NCBI GenBank assembly: GCA_023423655.1
Contig: JAFAFE010000001.1
Location: 248,001-312,000, forward strand
DNA length: 64,000 nt
Reading direction: 5' to 3'
DNA from: Pseudomonadota bacterium
GTDB lineage: Bacteria > Pseudomonadota > Alphaproteobacteria > Sphingomonadales > Sphingomonadaceae
Below, piece after piece: positions 34,278-43,547 of this stretch. Positions within the stretch are counted from its first letter, which is position 1, and each line of letters starts with the position of its first letter. The notes beneath the pieces are model-generated. The model made no database searches, was not told the DNA's origin, and was given only the letters and a program-made list of their open reading frames with translations. The translations under genes and the position numbers were made by a program.

Positions 34278-35276
34278 GTGCGTACGCCGCAACTCGCCAT
34301 AGTCGTCGATGCCGAAGAAGAGTTTGATTGGACGCAGCCCTTTTCGCGCGCCAATCAGGCCACTTCGTCGATGACCCAGCAATGCGCAGCGCACGCCATT
34401 TATGATGATCTTGGCGTCATCCCCACTTATGTCATCGATTATCCGATTGCGGTCGATCCGGACTCGGTCGCCTATCTGGGCGCGATGCAGCGCGAAGGCC
34501 GCGTCGAAATCGGCACCCAGCTTCACCCGTGGGTCAACCCGCCGCATGACGAGGATGTCACCCGCGACAATAGCTATTTGTGCAATCTGCCGCCCGCATT
34601 ACAGCGCGCCAAGATTGAAACGCTGCATCGGGCCATCACCAATTCCTTCGGCACCGCGCCCACCATTTTCAAGGCGGGCCGCTATGGCTTTGGCCCGGTT
34701 GTCGCCGAAGTGATTGCGGACCTTGGCTACAAAATTGATTGCAGCCATGTGCCGCACACCAGCTTTGCCGCCGATGGCGGTCCCGATTATTGCGGGACGC
34801 CGGACCAACCTTTCTGGCTTGATGAAGCACAGACCTTACTCGAAATCCCGCTGACCGTAGGCTTTTCGGGCGCGGCGTCGGGATTGGGTCCGGCCTTATC
34901 CACCATGTTCGACAATGTGCGCGCCAAGCAACTCCATCTTGTCGGCGCGCTCGCACGGTCGGGACTGGTGAGCCGCGCGCGCTTGACCCCCGAAGGCGTA
35001 AGCGCGCAGGAACAATGCCGCCTGTTGCGCGCGCTCCATGATCAGGGCCAGCGCATCTTCACGCTAACCTATCACAGCCCCTCGCTGGTCGCGGGCCATA
35101 CGCCTTATGTTCGCGATGCCGCCGAATTGAAGGCGTTCAACGATACGATCCGCACCGTCCTCACCTGGTTCCGCGATGAACTGGGCGGCGGCTTTACCAC
35201 CCTGTCAGCCATTTATGACGATATGGCCGCCGCACGGGACACCGCCAAAAATAGCGTGCGGGTCGCGGCAGAATAA
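34278..35276 (+). CDS. Polysaccharide-deacetylase-fold protein (WalW-like)
   Basis: The 332-residue protein has the deacetylase opening LAIVVDAEEEFDW, where acidic residues would bind metal, then IGTQLHPWVNPPHDEDV with two histidines in metal-binding position, and the late FTLTYHSPSLVAGHTPYV. This is the CE4-like NodB fold, found in carbohydrate and surface-polymer loci. The start is GTG with a good ribosome site. The substrate is unknown. The exporter gene after it is 31 bases away, so the two may be co-transcribed. Confidence 0.82.
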   Translation: MRTPQLAIVVDAEEEFDWTQPFSRANQATSSMTQQCAAHAIYDDLGVIPTYVIDYPIAVDPDSVAYLGAMQREGRVEIGTQLHPWVNPPHDEDVTRDNSYLCNLPPALQRAKIETLHRAITNSFGTAPTIFKAGRYGFGPVVAEVIADLGYKIDCSHVPHTSFAADGGPDYCGTPDQPFWLDEAQTLLEIPLTVGFSGAASGLGPALSTMFDNVRAKQLHLVGALARSGLVSRARLTPEGVSAQEQCRLLRALHDQGQRIFTLTYHSPSLVAGHTPYVRDAAELKAFNDTIRTVLTWFRDELGGGFTTLSAIYDDMAAARDTAKNSVRVAAE

Positions 35277-35307
35277 TCCCCGCCCATCCCCTTGGGATTA
35301 AGCGGAT

Positions 35308-37182
35308 ATGGCTTATATGAAGCCGATGGCGGGACCGCACCACAGCATCGCTGACCCTACAGCAACCCCCGACGAAGCAGGCTTTGCCACGCTGCGGCGG
35401 TTCCTGCCCTATTTATGGCCGCAAGGCCGCCCTGACCTTAAATTGCGCATCGTCGGTGCGATGCTGCTCGTGCTGGCATCCAAGACGGTGCAGATCAGCA
35501 TGGGCTTCCTGTTCGGCGCGGCGATCGACCGGATGAAGCCGGGGATGGAACCGGCGGTTCTCCTCGCCATCGGTCTGGTCGCAAGCTATGCGCTCGCACG
35601 CTTTAGCGGGGTATTGTTCGACAATGCCCGCAACTGGATCTTCGAAAAAGTGGGGCAGGAAGCGACCGTTCACCTCGCCGAATCGGTGTTCGCCCATCTT
35701 CACCGCCTGTCGCTGCGTTTCCATCTGTCGCGCCGCACCGGGGCCGTCACCAAAGTCATCGAACGCGGCACCAAGAGCATCGACACCATGCTCTATTTCC
35801 TCTTGTTCAACATCGCGCCGACCGCGATTGAACTGTCGGTGGTGCTCATCATTTTCCTCGTCAAATTCAGTTGGGAATTGGCGGCGGCGACCGTAGTGAT
35901 GGTCGGCATCTATATTTTCTTCACCCAGAAAGTGACCGATTGGCGCAACCATTTGCGCAAAGAAATGAACGACCTTGATACGCAGACCGTATCGCGTTCG
36001 GTCGATTCCCTGCTCAATTATGAAACGGTCAAATATTTCAACGCCGAAGAGCGCGAAACCAGCCATTATTCCCGCGTCGCGCGGCAATATGCGAAAGCCG
36101 CGGTGCGGTCGGAAAATTCGCTCGCTTTATTGAATGTCGGGCAAAGCCTCATCACCAATCTGATGCTCGGCGGCGCGATGGCGTTCACCGTATGGGGCTG
36201 GTCAAAAGGGCAATTTTCCACCGGTGATGTGGTGGTGGTCAACACCTTGCTCAACCAGTTGTTCCGCCCGTTGGACATGCTCGGCATGGTCTATCGCACC
36301 ATCCGGCAGGGACTTATCGACATGGCCGCGATGTTCAACCTCATCGACGCGCCTGCCGAAATTGTCGATCAGCCGGGGGCGCCGCCTTTGCTGGTGGGCA
36401 AGGGCGATGTGCGCTTTGACAATGTGCGTTTCGGCTATGAGCCGGACCGCGAGATTTTGAAGGGCGTGAGCTTCCACGTTCCCGCAGGCGAAACGCTGGC
36501 GATTGTCGGCCCGTCCGGATCGGGCAAATCGACCATCGCGCGGCTCTTATTCCGTTTCTATGACCCGCAATCGGGCCATATATTGATCGACGGGCAGGAT
36601 ATTGACGCGGTGCAGCAGGCGAGCTTGCGCGCGGCCATCGGCATCGTCCCGCAAGATACGGTGCTGTTCAACGACACGGTCGGCTATAATATCGCTTATG
36701 GCCGCGAAGGCGCGACCCCGACCCAGATTGAACAGGCCGCGGAGGGTGCGGCGATTGCCGCTTTCATCCACAGCCTGCCGCAAGGCTATGACACCGAGGT
36801 TGGCGAGCGGGGCCTTAAATTGTCCGGTGGGGAAAAACAGCGCATCGCAATTGCGCGCACGCTTCTTAAAAACCCGCCAATATTGGTGCTGGACGAAGCG
36901 ACCTCCGCGCTAGACAGTCGCACCGAGGCGGAAATCCAAGCGACCTTGGACCGCATCGCTGAAAGCCGCACCACCATCATCATCGCCCACCGCCTATCGA
37001 CCATCGCGGACGCCGACCGCATCCTTGTGCTGGAACAGGGCGTCGTGCGCGAAACCGGCACCCATGCCCAATTACTCGCCAAGCGCGGGCTCTATGCCGA
37101 AATGTGGACGCGCCAACAGGCCGAAAAGCAAGAAGCGCCCGCTCAGGCCCTTTTGAATCAGCCCAGCTTCACGGAAAGTTGA
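35308..37182 (+). CDS. Atm1-type ABC transporter (half transporter, heavy-metal/glutathione-conjugate exporter family)
   Basis: The 624-residue half transporter has a six-helix domain (about 50-340) with the Atm1-family stretch MNDLDTQTVSRSVDSLLNYETVKYFNAEE (in parts: RSVDSLLNYETVKYF). The ATPase follows, with Walker A GPSGSGKST, signature LSGGEKQR and Walker B ILVLDEATSALD. Homodimers of this group export glutathione-linked metals or Fe-S-related compounds; substrate here is not known. It follows the deacetylase gene and precedes an alpha/beta hydrolase gene. Confidence 0.92.
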   Translation: MAYMKPMAGPHHSIADPTATPDEAGFATLRRFLPYLWPQGRPDLKLRIVGAMLLVLASKTVQISMGFLFGAAIDRMKPGMEPAVLLAIGLVASYALARFSGVLFDNARNWIFEKVGQEATVHLAESVFAHLHRLSLRFHLSRRTGAVTKVIERGTKSIDTMLYFLLFNIAPTAIELSVVLIIFLVKFSWELAAATVVMVGIYIFFTQKVTDWRNHLRKEMNDLDTQTVSRSVDSLLNYETVKYFNAEERETSHYSRVARQYAKAAVRSENSLALLNVGQSLITNLMLGGAMAFTVWGWSKGQFSTGDVVVVNTLLNQLFRPLDMLGMVYRTIRQGLIDMAAMFNLIDAPAEIVDQPGAPPLLVGKGDVRFDNVRFGYEPDREILKGVSFHVPAGETLAIVGPSGSGKSTIARLLFRFYDPQSGHILIDGQDIDAVQQASLRAAIGIVPQDTVLFNDTVGYNIAYGREGATPTQIEQAAEGAAIAAFIHSLPQGYDTEVGERGLKLSGGEKQRIAIARTLLKNPPILVLDEATSALDSRTEAEIQATLDRIAESRTTIIIAHRLSTIADADRILVLEQGVVRETGTHAQLLAKRGLYAEMWTRQQAEKQEAPAQALLNQPSFTES

Positions 37183-37209
37183 CGCGATGCGGGTAAGCCC
37201 AAACCGAAT

Positions 37210-38178
37210 ATGATCCGAAAAAGCGTCCTCACCCTATTTCTTTTCGCACTGATGGCGCTGGTGCTTTTGCGCGGATGGGCGTGGTTGCGCGAAGCGCCGA
37301 CGCCGCTTCCTCGCGATATGCGCTTGGTTGAAACCTCGCTCGGTCCGGTTGCGGTCGATATTAAAGGGACTCCGTCAGACCCCACCGTCCTTCTCATCCA
37401 CGGCTCCGCTGGCTGGAGCGGCTTTTGGAAGGATGTCAGATCAGGGCTGACGCGCAAAGGCTGGCACGTTGTTGCCGTCGATGTTCCGCCATTTGGCTAT
37501 TCGGTGCATGACGCGCAAGCCCGCTATGATCGCCCCAGTCAGGCGTTACGCCTGAGCGAAGTGATTGCCGCTGTATCGGACGGGCCGGTTATAGTGGTCG
37601 GCCATAGTTTTGGCGCAGGAGCGGCGACCGAACTCGCGCTGCGCTATCCTGAGCTGGTGCGATCGCTAATTTTGGTGGATGCGGCCTTGGGGGCGCTTGA
37701 TCCCCAAAAAGGCGATCATTCGCTCGCGGAACGGGTGTTGTCGGTAGAACCAGTGTCACAAGCTGCGGCGTCGGCGGCTATTACCAATCCTTATGCGCTG
37801 GAGCCGTTTTTGAAATCAATGCTCGCGCGGAAAGAGGCCGCTGCATCATGGGTGCCCGTCCTCCAGCAACCGATGCGCCGTGAGGGGGCGACCACGGCTT
37901 ATGCCCGCTGGCTTCCCCATCTCTTTGCAAAAGATGACGGCGCATGGTCGCGCGAAACGGCCCGCTTAAAGGCGATACAGGTGCCTGTCTCTTTGATCTG
38001 GGGCGCGGCTGATCCGGTCACCCCCGTCGCCCAAGGGCGCAGGCTCGAACAGCTATTGGGTGCGCGTAATTTTGTTTTACTCGACGGCGTCGGGCATATT
38101 CCGCATATTGAAGACCCGTCCGCATTTGGCCGCGCGCTGGATAGTGTGCTGGCGCCGGACCGGCGTTCAAGGGAGTAG
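37210..38178 (+). CDS. Alpha/beta hydrolase with N-terminal membrane anchor
   Basis: The 322-residue protein has a hydrophobic N-terminal segment (SVLTLFLFALMALVLLRGW) and a classic alpha/beta hydrolase core: oxyanion-hole LLIHGSAG, nucleophile elbow GHSFGAGAA, later Asp in LIWGAADPVTP and the catalytic His in VGHIPHIEDP. It could be a lipase, esterase or C-C hydrolase. The FAD-oxidase gene begins two bases after its stop, so the two genes are probably one operon. Confidence 0.88.
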   Translation: MIRKSVLTLFLFALMALVLLRGWAWLREAPTPLPRDMRLVETSLGPVAVDIKGTPSDPTVLLIHGSAGWSGFWKDVRSGLTRKGWHVVAVDVPPFGYSVHDAQARYDRPSQALRLSEVIAAVSDGPVIVVGHSFGAGAATELALRYPELVRSLILVDAALGALDPQKGDHSLAERVLSVEPVSQAAASAAITNPYALEPFLKSMLARKEAAASWVPVLQQPMRREGATTAYARWLPHLFAKDDGAWSRETARLKAIQVPVSLIWGAADPVTPVAQGRRLEQLLGARNFVLLDGVGHIPHIEDPSAFGRALDSVLAPDRRSRE

Positions 38179-38180
38179 AA

Positions 38181-39863
38181 ATGACCGCACCTGCCCACGC
38201 TAAACCGCGCACTGAGACCCCCACAAAGCCGCGCCGCAAACGCTGGTTGATCGGGGTGTCGGTGCTGGCTTTGGCTGCGGCAGGCGCGACCATCTATGCT
38301 TGGCCCTTGGCCGCCGACCCGGAGGGGCCAAAGGATTGCGGCGCGTTTCTGGACGCCCCGCCGCCGCTAACGGGTGCAGCAACGGGCGTGGCAGGCGAAC
38401 CCGATTGGGCGCAAAAGGGCGGCACCATCAATGACGCAAGCTGTCTCAACCGCACACCGGTTGCGGGCATTGTTGCGGTCAAAAGCGATGCCGATATTGC
38501 CAAGGCGCTTAGCTATGCCAAGGCCAGCGGCCTCACCGTCACTGCGGCAGGGGCCAAACATAGTATGGGCGGGCAAGCGTTCCGCGCGGGCGGCGTAGTG
38601 CTCGATATGCGCGGGCTGAACAAGATTGTTCTGGATAGCGCCGCGCGCACGGTCACCGTTGGCGCAGGCGCGACGTGGCATGATATCCAGAACGCAATCC
38701 ATCCGCGCTTTGCGGTAAAGGCGATGCAATCGACCGATATTTTCACCGTGGGCGGTTCGATAGCGGTCAACGCGCATGGCATGGACCATCAGGCGGGCGC
38801 GGTGATGGGGTCGTTGCGGTCGATGCGGGTGATGCTTGCCGACGGCAGGATTGTGACCGCCTCGCGGCAAGAAAATCCTGACCTGTTCCGCCATATTATC
38901 GGCGGCTATGGCCTGTTCGGCATTGTGCTCGATGCGACATTGGATGTGGTGCCGAACGATGTCTATCGCTCCGGCCGCGCAATCATCGACTATAAGGATT
39001 TCCCCGCAACTTTTGCCGGTATCGAAGCCGATCCGGCCATCGGCCTCACTTATGCGCATCTATCGACCGCGCCCGGCAACCTGCTCCGCGAAACGCTCGT
39101 CTATAGCTATCGCAAACATGGCGAGGATCAGGCGCTTGAACGCGCGCCGCTCACCGAAATTTCATCGACCAAATTGCGGCGGCTGACGGTCAACCTGTCC
39201 AAGCGCAACGATTTTTTCAAATCGGCCAAATGGTGGGCGGAAAAGCATATCGAGCATCGCATCGAAAGCTGCACCATCACCCGCGCACAGGCGATGGGCG
39301 ATGGCGAAGCCTGTCTTGTGTCGCGCAATGACCCGATGCACGACAGCGTGCCGTATCTGCGCGATGCGCTCCCCAAAGAGACCGATATTCTCCACGAATA
39401 TTTTGTGCCGCGCGACCGCATCACACCGTTTATAGACGGGATGCGGGCGATATTCGAAGCGCAGCAGGTGAACCTCGTCAACGCGTCAATCCGCGCGGTG
39501 GATGCCGAGGATAATGCGCTAAGCTATGCGCCGCAAAAGGCGTTTTCGCTGGTATTGTATATCAACCAGCCGACCGATGCAGCGGGCAATCAGCGCATGG
39601 CCAAGCTCACCAGCGATCTTATTGACCTCACCCACCGCCAAGGCGGGCGTTTTTTCCTGCCCTATCAGCTTCATTATAGCACCGACCAATTGCTTGGCTC
39701 TTATCCGATGCTGCCGGACTTTATTGCCGAAAAGCGCCGCTGGGATCCCGACGGGCTGTTTTCGAATAGCTGGTATGCGCGTTATGCGCCGGAGGTAGAA
39801 GCGCGCGGGAAACAGCCTGCCGCAACCCTGCCTTCCAGCACCAGCGGCGCGCCTGCGGCATAA
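38181..39863 (+). CDS. FAD-binding oxidoreductase, PCMH/vanillyl-alcohol-oxidase-like type, membrane anchored
   Basis: The 560-residue protein starts with a basic tail and one hydrophobic helix (LIGVSVLALAAAGATIYAW), then an FAD-binding PCMH domain (PVAGIVAVKSDADIAKAL, AAGAKHSMGGQAF, the NAHGMDHQAG segment). The C-terminal part ends with FLPYQLHYSTDQL and WDPDGLFSNSWYARY, features of D-lactone oxidase/aldonolactone-oxidase-like enzymes. The substrate is unknown. Its last 82 bases overlap the end of a convergent small gene. Confidence 0.85.
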   Translation: MTAPAHAKPRTETPTKPRRKRWLIGVSVLALAAAGATIYAWPLAADPEGPKDCGAFLDAPPPLTGAATGVAGEPDWAQKGGTINDASCLNRTPVAGIVAVKSDADIAKALSYAKASGLTVTAAGAKHSMGGQAFRAGGVVLDMRGLNKIVLDSAARTVTVGAGATWHDIQNAIHPRFAVKAMQSTDIFTVGGSIAVNAHGMDHQAGAVMGSLRSMRVMLADGRIVTASRQENPDLFRHIIGGYGLFGIVLDATLDVVPNDVYRSGRAIIDYKDFPATFAGIEADPAIGLTYAHLSTAPGNLLRETLVYSYRKHGEDQALERAPLTEISSTKLRRLTVNLSKRNDFFKSAKWWAEKHIEHRIESCTITRAQAMGDGEACLVSRNDPMHDSVPYLRDALPKETDILHEYFVPRDRITPFIDGMRAIFEAQQVNLVNASIRAVDAEDNALSYAPQKAFSLVLYINQPTDAAGNQRMAKLTSDLIDLTHRQGGRFFLPYQLHYSTDQLLGSYPMLPDFIAEKRRWDPDGLFSNSWYARYAPEVEARGKQPAATLPSSTSGAPAA

Positions 39864-40114
39864 AGCCGTTGCGGGAAATCCGGGTCGCTTGAAATAGCGA
39901 GCGTCGCCCCGCGCCGCACTTCGACCACCGCGCCGCCAGCCGCTGCAATCACCCGCACCGCCTGCGCCGCATCGCCGACCACCGCCACCTGTCGCCCTTG
40001 CGGCCCGACAAAGGGCAAAGCGAGCATGATGCCCGTCCATACACCCAGCACAAGAAAGGCGAGGCCGCACCAGCGCAAGGCCCGCGTCGCGAGCGGCTTA
40101 ATAATCATAGGCAT
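39782..40114 (-). CDS. Small membrane-anchored protein of unknown function
   Basis: A protein of about 110 residues starts MPMIIKPLATRALRW (or MIIKPL at 40108), with one helix near LAFLVLGVWTGIMLALPFVG. A small alpha/beta-like domain follows (QVAVVGDAAQAVRVIAAAGG, VLEGRVAAGCFPRA). It begins inside the last bases of the upstream gene and ends 82 bases inside the convergent FAD-oxidase gene. Conserved-looking composition and tight packing suggest it is real. I do not recognise its family. Confidence 0.6.
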   Translation of the reverse strand: MPMIIKPLATRALRWCGLAFLVLGVWTGIMLALPFVGPQGRQVAVVGDAAQAVRVIAAAGGAVVEVRRGATLAISSDPDFPQRLYAAGAPLVLEGRVAAGCFPRASTSGA

Positions 40115-41162
40115 GTTCGAATTCGCCGCCTTCGGCCTTGACCGTGCGTATGGTGGAGAGGAGGTCGGGGACGGCGACGATAAGGCCGACGCGCTTCCAT
40201 CCCGGACGGTCGCCGAGCGGCATGGAGAGCAGGCTGCCTTCGAGCGGGCGGGCTTCCTGCCTCTGGAGGATGGTGAGGAAGATGCGATCATTGCCCGCTA
40301 TGTCCTGCAAGGTAACAGGCCGCGTCGCGAGCGTTTCGAGCATCATGCTGAATATTTCATAGCGCGGCGCTTCGACAATCACATCCTTGCCTGCATGACC
40401 GACCAGCCGCGCCGGCGCCACTATCGCGGCAGCATCGTCCGGCGCCGATGCAATATAGCGCAAGGTCAGCTTGTCGCGGCCAAGTGTTGCCCCGCTCGCC
40501 GCGCCGATCAGCTTGGCATAGCCTGCTTTGACGCCATATTCGGCGGAGAGGGCGACTTGCCGTTCCAGATGGCGCACGCCATGCCCTTCGCTCCCCAGCG
40601 TCCATAATTTATCGAACGCGACACCGAACGGGTAACGATACCAGGGCGTCTGGTGCATGAACGCGCCGTAATTTTGCTGGATGCGCGCGGCGTAACGGTC
40701 GTCGGGGCTATGCCATCCGCCCAGCCATTCGGCGAGGCTGCCTATCGTATTTTCCCAAAAGGATTTGACCAGCATTTCGGCGGTAAAGCTCAACCCTATT
40801 GTATAGGTCATGACCTTGGCATCGCCCGCCGCGCTGTCTTGCCCGACCGCACGGTTGACCGCGCAATAGCTGGACCAAAAGCCTTTAATATCGTCACCAT
40901 AGCGATAGGCGCTTGGCGGTTTGCCTGCCATCAAATGCCGCCCCAGACTGTCGGCGGAATAAACGATATGCCATTCGGGATAGGTGAGGAGCGTACGCGC
41001 AAACGGGCGATGTTCGTCGGCCGGAAGGCGCGAGGCGGCATTGCTCCCCGCGATGCTGCCACGCCCCGGCCGACAGCCGGTTTCGATGTAGAGAATCGGC
41101 GCCAGCACAAAGGCCGCAAGTCCGACACCCAGCGCGATCAGGATTTTACCGCGCTTCCTCAC
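40098..41162 (-). CDS. Conserved hypothetical protein with N-terminal membrane helix
   Basis: The 354-residue protein starts at GTG (41162), overlapping the preceding gene as GTGA. It has an N-terminal helix (ILIALGVGLAAFVLAPILYI), a Cys soon after, and a long soluble region with many aromatic residues (LTYPEWHIVYSADSLGRHL, DIKGFWSSYCAVNRAV, HSPDDRYAARIQQNYGAF). No catalytic motif is recognised. It lies in the middle of a three-gene minus-strand unit with a four-helix membrane protein and a small anchored protein, so an envelope role is plausible. Confidence 0.72.
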   Translation of the reverse strand: MRKRGKILIALGVGLAAFVLAPILYIETGCRPGRGSIAGSNAASRLPADEHRPFARTLLTYPEWHIVYSADSLGRHLMAGKPPSAYRYGDDIKGFWSSYCAVNRAVGQDSAAGDAKVMTYTIGLSFTAEMLVKSFWENTIGSLAEWLGGWHSPDDRYAARIQQNYGAFMHQTPWYRYPFGVAFDKLWTLGSEGHGVRHLERQVALSAEYGVKAGYAKLIGAASGATLGRDKLTLRYIASAPDDAAAIVAPARLVGHAGKDVIVEAPRYEIFSMMLETLATRPVTLQDIAGNDRIFLTILQRQEARPLEGSLLSMPLGDRPGWKRVGLIVAVPDLLSTIRTVKAEGGEFEHAYDY

Positions 41163-41581
41163 GCAGCAACGGCAGGCCGCGCCGCCAATTTATAGCCGAC
41201 CCAGATCGCTATTCCGCCAATCAGCAGATGCGGCAAATTGGCAAAAATGCGCGTCATCAAAGGAAGGTCGAGCGGGCCATAAAGGAATATGCCGCCATCA
41301 AGATAGCCGCTCCCTGTGAACAGCCCCAACACGCCATCGGCAAAATAAAGCGGCCCGAACAGGCGGAAATAGAGGCGCGCGGCACCATAAGACAGCCACG
41401 CCGCAATCCCTGCCCAGATGCCCGATGCGAGATGCAGCGAATCATCATAAAGGTCTAGCTTGAACAGTCCGAACAAATTGCCGTCCGAATCATGGAAAGC
41501 GGGCACATAGCCAATCGCGACCACAAGGATGAACCCCAGAAAATATAAAAATCCGAACCGCCTTACCTTGTCCGTCATCAT
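41159..41581 (-). CDS. Four-helix membrane protein (DUF4383-like)
   Basis: About 140 residues start MMTDKVRRFGFLYF; the start at 41581 (or 41578) is preferred over 41641 because the helix begins there. It has four hydrophobic segments. The acidic and His pattern KLDLYDDSLHLASGIWAGIAAWL, quoted in part as DDSLHLASGIWAG, and FADGVLGLFTGSG resemble DUF4383 proteins, but this is tentative. It is the first gene of a three-gene minus-strand unit, with GTGA overlap to the next. Confidence 0.68.
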   Translation of the reverse strand: MMTDKVRRFGFLYFLGFILVVAIGYVPAFHDSDGNLFGLFKLDLYDDSLHLASGIWAGIAAWLSYGAARLYFRLFGPLYFADGVLGLFTGSGYLDGGIFLYGPLDLPLMTRIFANLPHLLIGGIAIWVGYKLAARPAVAA

Positions 41582-41707
41582 GCGCGCTCTCCTTCCCGCA
41601 CCTTTAGTGTTTGATATTAACCGCGCATTGGCAAAGTGCAATCATCCCGCCCTCCTGCGTCCAAGCTGCGTTGACGTTTACAAGAATAACTGACATCACT
41701 GTCAGCC

Positions 41708-42142
41708 ATGTTACACAGGCTTGATCCGAATTTTTCTGCGGCTCCGCAAATTGCGCTCGACGATGTTGCGCGCGCGCGACAGGCGGGCATCGGCTTCATC
41801 GTCAATAATCGCCCCGACGGGGAGGATCCGTCCGCGCCGCAAAGCGCCGATATTGAAGCGCGCGCCAAGGCCGAAGGGCTGGGCTATGCCTATATTCCGG
41901 TTACGCCGGGCGGCTTTACCCATGCGCAGGTCGATGCGCTGGAGGCGATATTGGCCGAACAGGCGGACAGGAATGTACCGGTGCTGGGCTATTGCCGATC
42001 GGGCACGCGATCGACCTTTTTATGGGCGCTCACCCGCGCGCGGACGGGCGATGATGTCGACAATCTTGTCGCCAAAGCGGCGCAAAACGGTTATGATGTA
42101 ACGCCCATACGCGCGATGATGGACGCGCTCGCAAACGGATAG
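41708..42142 (+). CDS. TIGR01244/DUF442-type sulfur transferase or phosphatase
   Basis: The 144-residue protein matches the beta-lactamase-hydrolase-like (BLH) group: APQIALDDVARARQAGIGFIVNNRP (in part IGFIVNNRPDGE), then VTPGGFTHAQVDALE and the active-site loop GYCRSGTRSTFLWAL with its Cys. Such proteins have a phosphatase-like fold and occur with sulfur or biofilm genes. The reaction is unsettled. It begins divergently from the minus-strand unit, and the next gene follows 11 bases later. Confidence 0.83.
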   Translation: MLHRLDPNFSAAPQIALDDVARARQAGIGFIVNNRPDGEDPSAPQSADIEARAKAEGLGYAYIPVTPGGFTHAQVDALEAILAEQADRNVPVLGYCRSGTRSTFLWALTRARTGDDVDNLVAKAAQNGYDVTPIRAMMDALANG

Positions 42143-42153
42143 ACAGCAAGCGC

Positions 42154-42549
42154 ATGAACGAGCTTCTCATTTTTGCGGGGTCGCTCGTGGCCATAATATT
42201 TGTGAGCTGGCTGGTGCGCCGGATCGGGCTGGGCCGCGCCGCGCGCGTGACCAGCAAGGAACAGGCGATTGCGATTGCCGACAGCGTCATTTGCGGGTTT
42301 AACGGCACCGAAGCGGCACTCGACCGTGCAGGCTATGGCGCATTGGTGCGCAACGCAGCGGGGCAGCAAATGCTGATCCGCGCGCATGGCAATTTCTTTG
42401 TCGGGCGGCTCATCGACACCAGTTTTTCCGGACGGCTTTCGCAGACCAGCCTGACCCTTGAGTCCACCGACCGCCGTTTCGGGGCGACGACATTGGATCT
42501 GGGGAAAGACGCGCAAAACTGGACCGCGCGGCTTCGCGAGGTGTTATGA
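42154..42549 (+). CDS. Hypothetical protein with one N-terminal membrane helix
   Basis: A 131-residue protein starts MNELLIFAGSLVAIIFVSWL, a single helix, then a soluble domain (IADSVICGFNGTEAALDRAG, GALVRNAAGQQMLIRAHGN). It looks like a small conserved sphingomonad protein, but I do not recognise a family. It ends four bases inside the sterol-desaturase gene (ATGA), so they are probably translated together. Confidence 0.72.
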   Translation: MNELLIFAGSLVAIIFVSWLVRRIGLGRAARVTSKEQAIAIADSVICGFNGTEAALDRAGYGALVRNAAGQQMLIRAHGNFFVGRLIDTSFSGRLSQTSLTLESTDRRFGATTLDLGKDAQNWTARLREVL

Positions 42550-43547
42550 TGATCGACAGCTCCGCCCTCCCCAACCCGACCACTTTTGCGATCCCCGCCT
42601 TCATCCTCCTCATCCTCGTCGAGATGCTGGTCGCGCGGGTGAAGGACCGCAGCCGGTTCGAAGCGCGCGATACGCTGACCTCGCTGGGGCTGGGGTTGGG
42701 CAGCACGGTTGCGGGCTTGCTCACCGCGGGTGTGATTATCGGCATGGCGCAATCGGCCTATCAATATCGCCTGTTCGACATCGGATTTATGTGGTGGGCC
42801 TGGCCGCTCTGCTTTTTGCTCGATGACCTTGCTTATTATGCGTTCCACCGCAGCGCGCACCGGGTGCGCTGGTTCTGGGCGGCGCACGTCATCCACCATT
42901 CAAGCCAGCATTATAATCTTTCAACCGCGCTCCGGCAGACATGGACCGGCTTTATCAGCCTTACCTTCCTGTTCCGGCTGCCGTTATTTTTCATCGGCTT
43001 TCCGGTCGAGATGGTGTTGTTCGTCGGCGGGCTTAACCTCATCTACCAATTCTGGATCCATACCGAAGCGATTGGCCGGATGCCGCGCTGGTTCGAAGCG
43101 GTGATGAACACGCCTTCGCACCACCGCGTCCACCACGCCACCAACCCGCAATATCTGGATTCCAACTATGCGGGCGTGTTTATCATTTGGGACCGGATGT
43201 TCGGCACTTTTGTCCCCGAACGCGACGATGAAAAAATCCATTATGGCATCGTCAAAAATCTGGGCAGCTTCAACATACTATGGGCCGCATTCCATGAATG
43301 GGTCGGGATTGCCAAGGATGTGTGGCACGCGCCCACGCTTGGCGCGAAATGGAATTATATGGTGAAGCCGCCGGGCTGGAGCCACGACAATAGCCGCGAC
43401 ACCAGCGAGACCATAAAGGCCCGCTGGCGCGAACTACAGACCGCACATCAACAGGCGGCAAAAGGGGAGAATGCAGAAACATGGACAGTTATGACATCAT
43501 CGTCATCGGAGGAGGCTCCGCCGGGAGCGCCGTCGCCGGTCGTTTGA
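42546..43547 (+). CDS. Sterol-desaturase/fatty-acid-hydroxylase family membrane protein
   Basis: The 333-residue protein has about four helices and the three histidine clusters of the di-iron hydroxylase superfamily: HRSAHR, HVIHHSSQH and HRVHHATN. It probably hydroxylates a lipid, sterol-like or carotenoid substrate in the inner membrane. Its last 67 bases overlap the start of the GMC oxidoreductase gene, so its C-terminal Ser/Glu/Pro-rich tail (SSSSEEAPPGAPSP) is read in another frame of that gene. The core ends before this overlap. Confidence 0.87.
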   Translation: MMIDSSALPNPTTFAIPAFILLILVEMLVARVKDRSRFEARDTLTSLGLGLGSTVAGLLTAGVIIGMAQSAYQYRLFDIGFMWWAWPLCFLLDDLAYYAFHRSAHRVRWFWAAHVIHHSSQHYNLSTALRQTWTGFISLTFLFRLPLFFIGFPVEMVLFVGGLNLIYQFWIHTEAIGRMPRWFEAVMNTPSHHRVHHATNPQYLDSNYAGVFIIWDRMFGTFVPERDDEKIHYGIVKNLGSFNILWAAFHEWVGIAKDVWHAPTLGAKWNYMVKPPGWSHDNSRDTSETIKARWRELQTAHQQAAKGENAETWTVMTSSSSEEAPPGAPSPVV

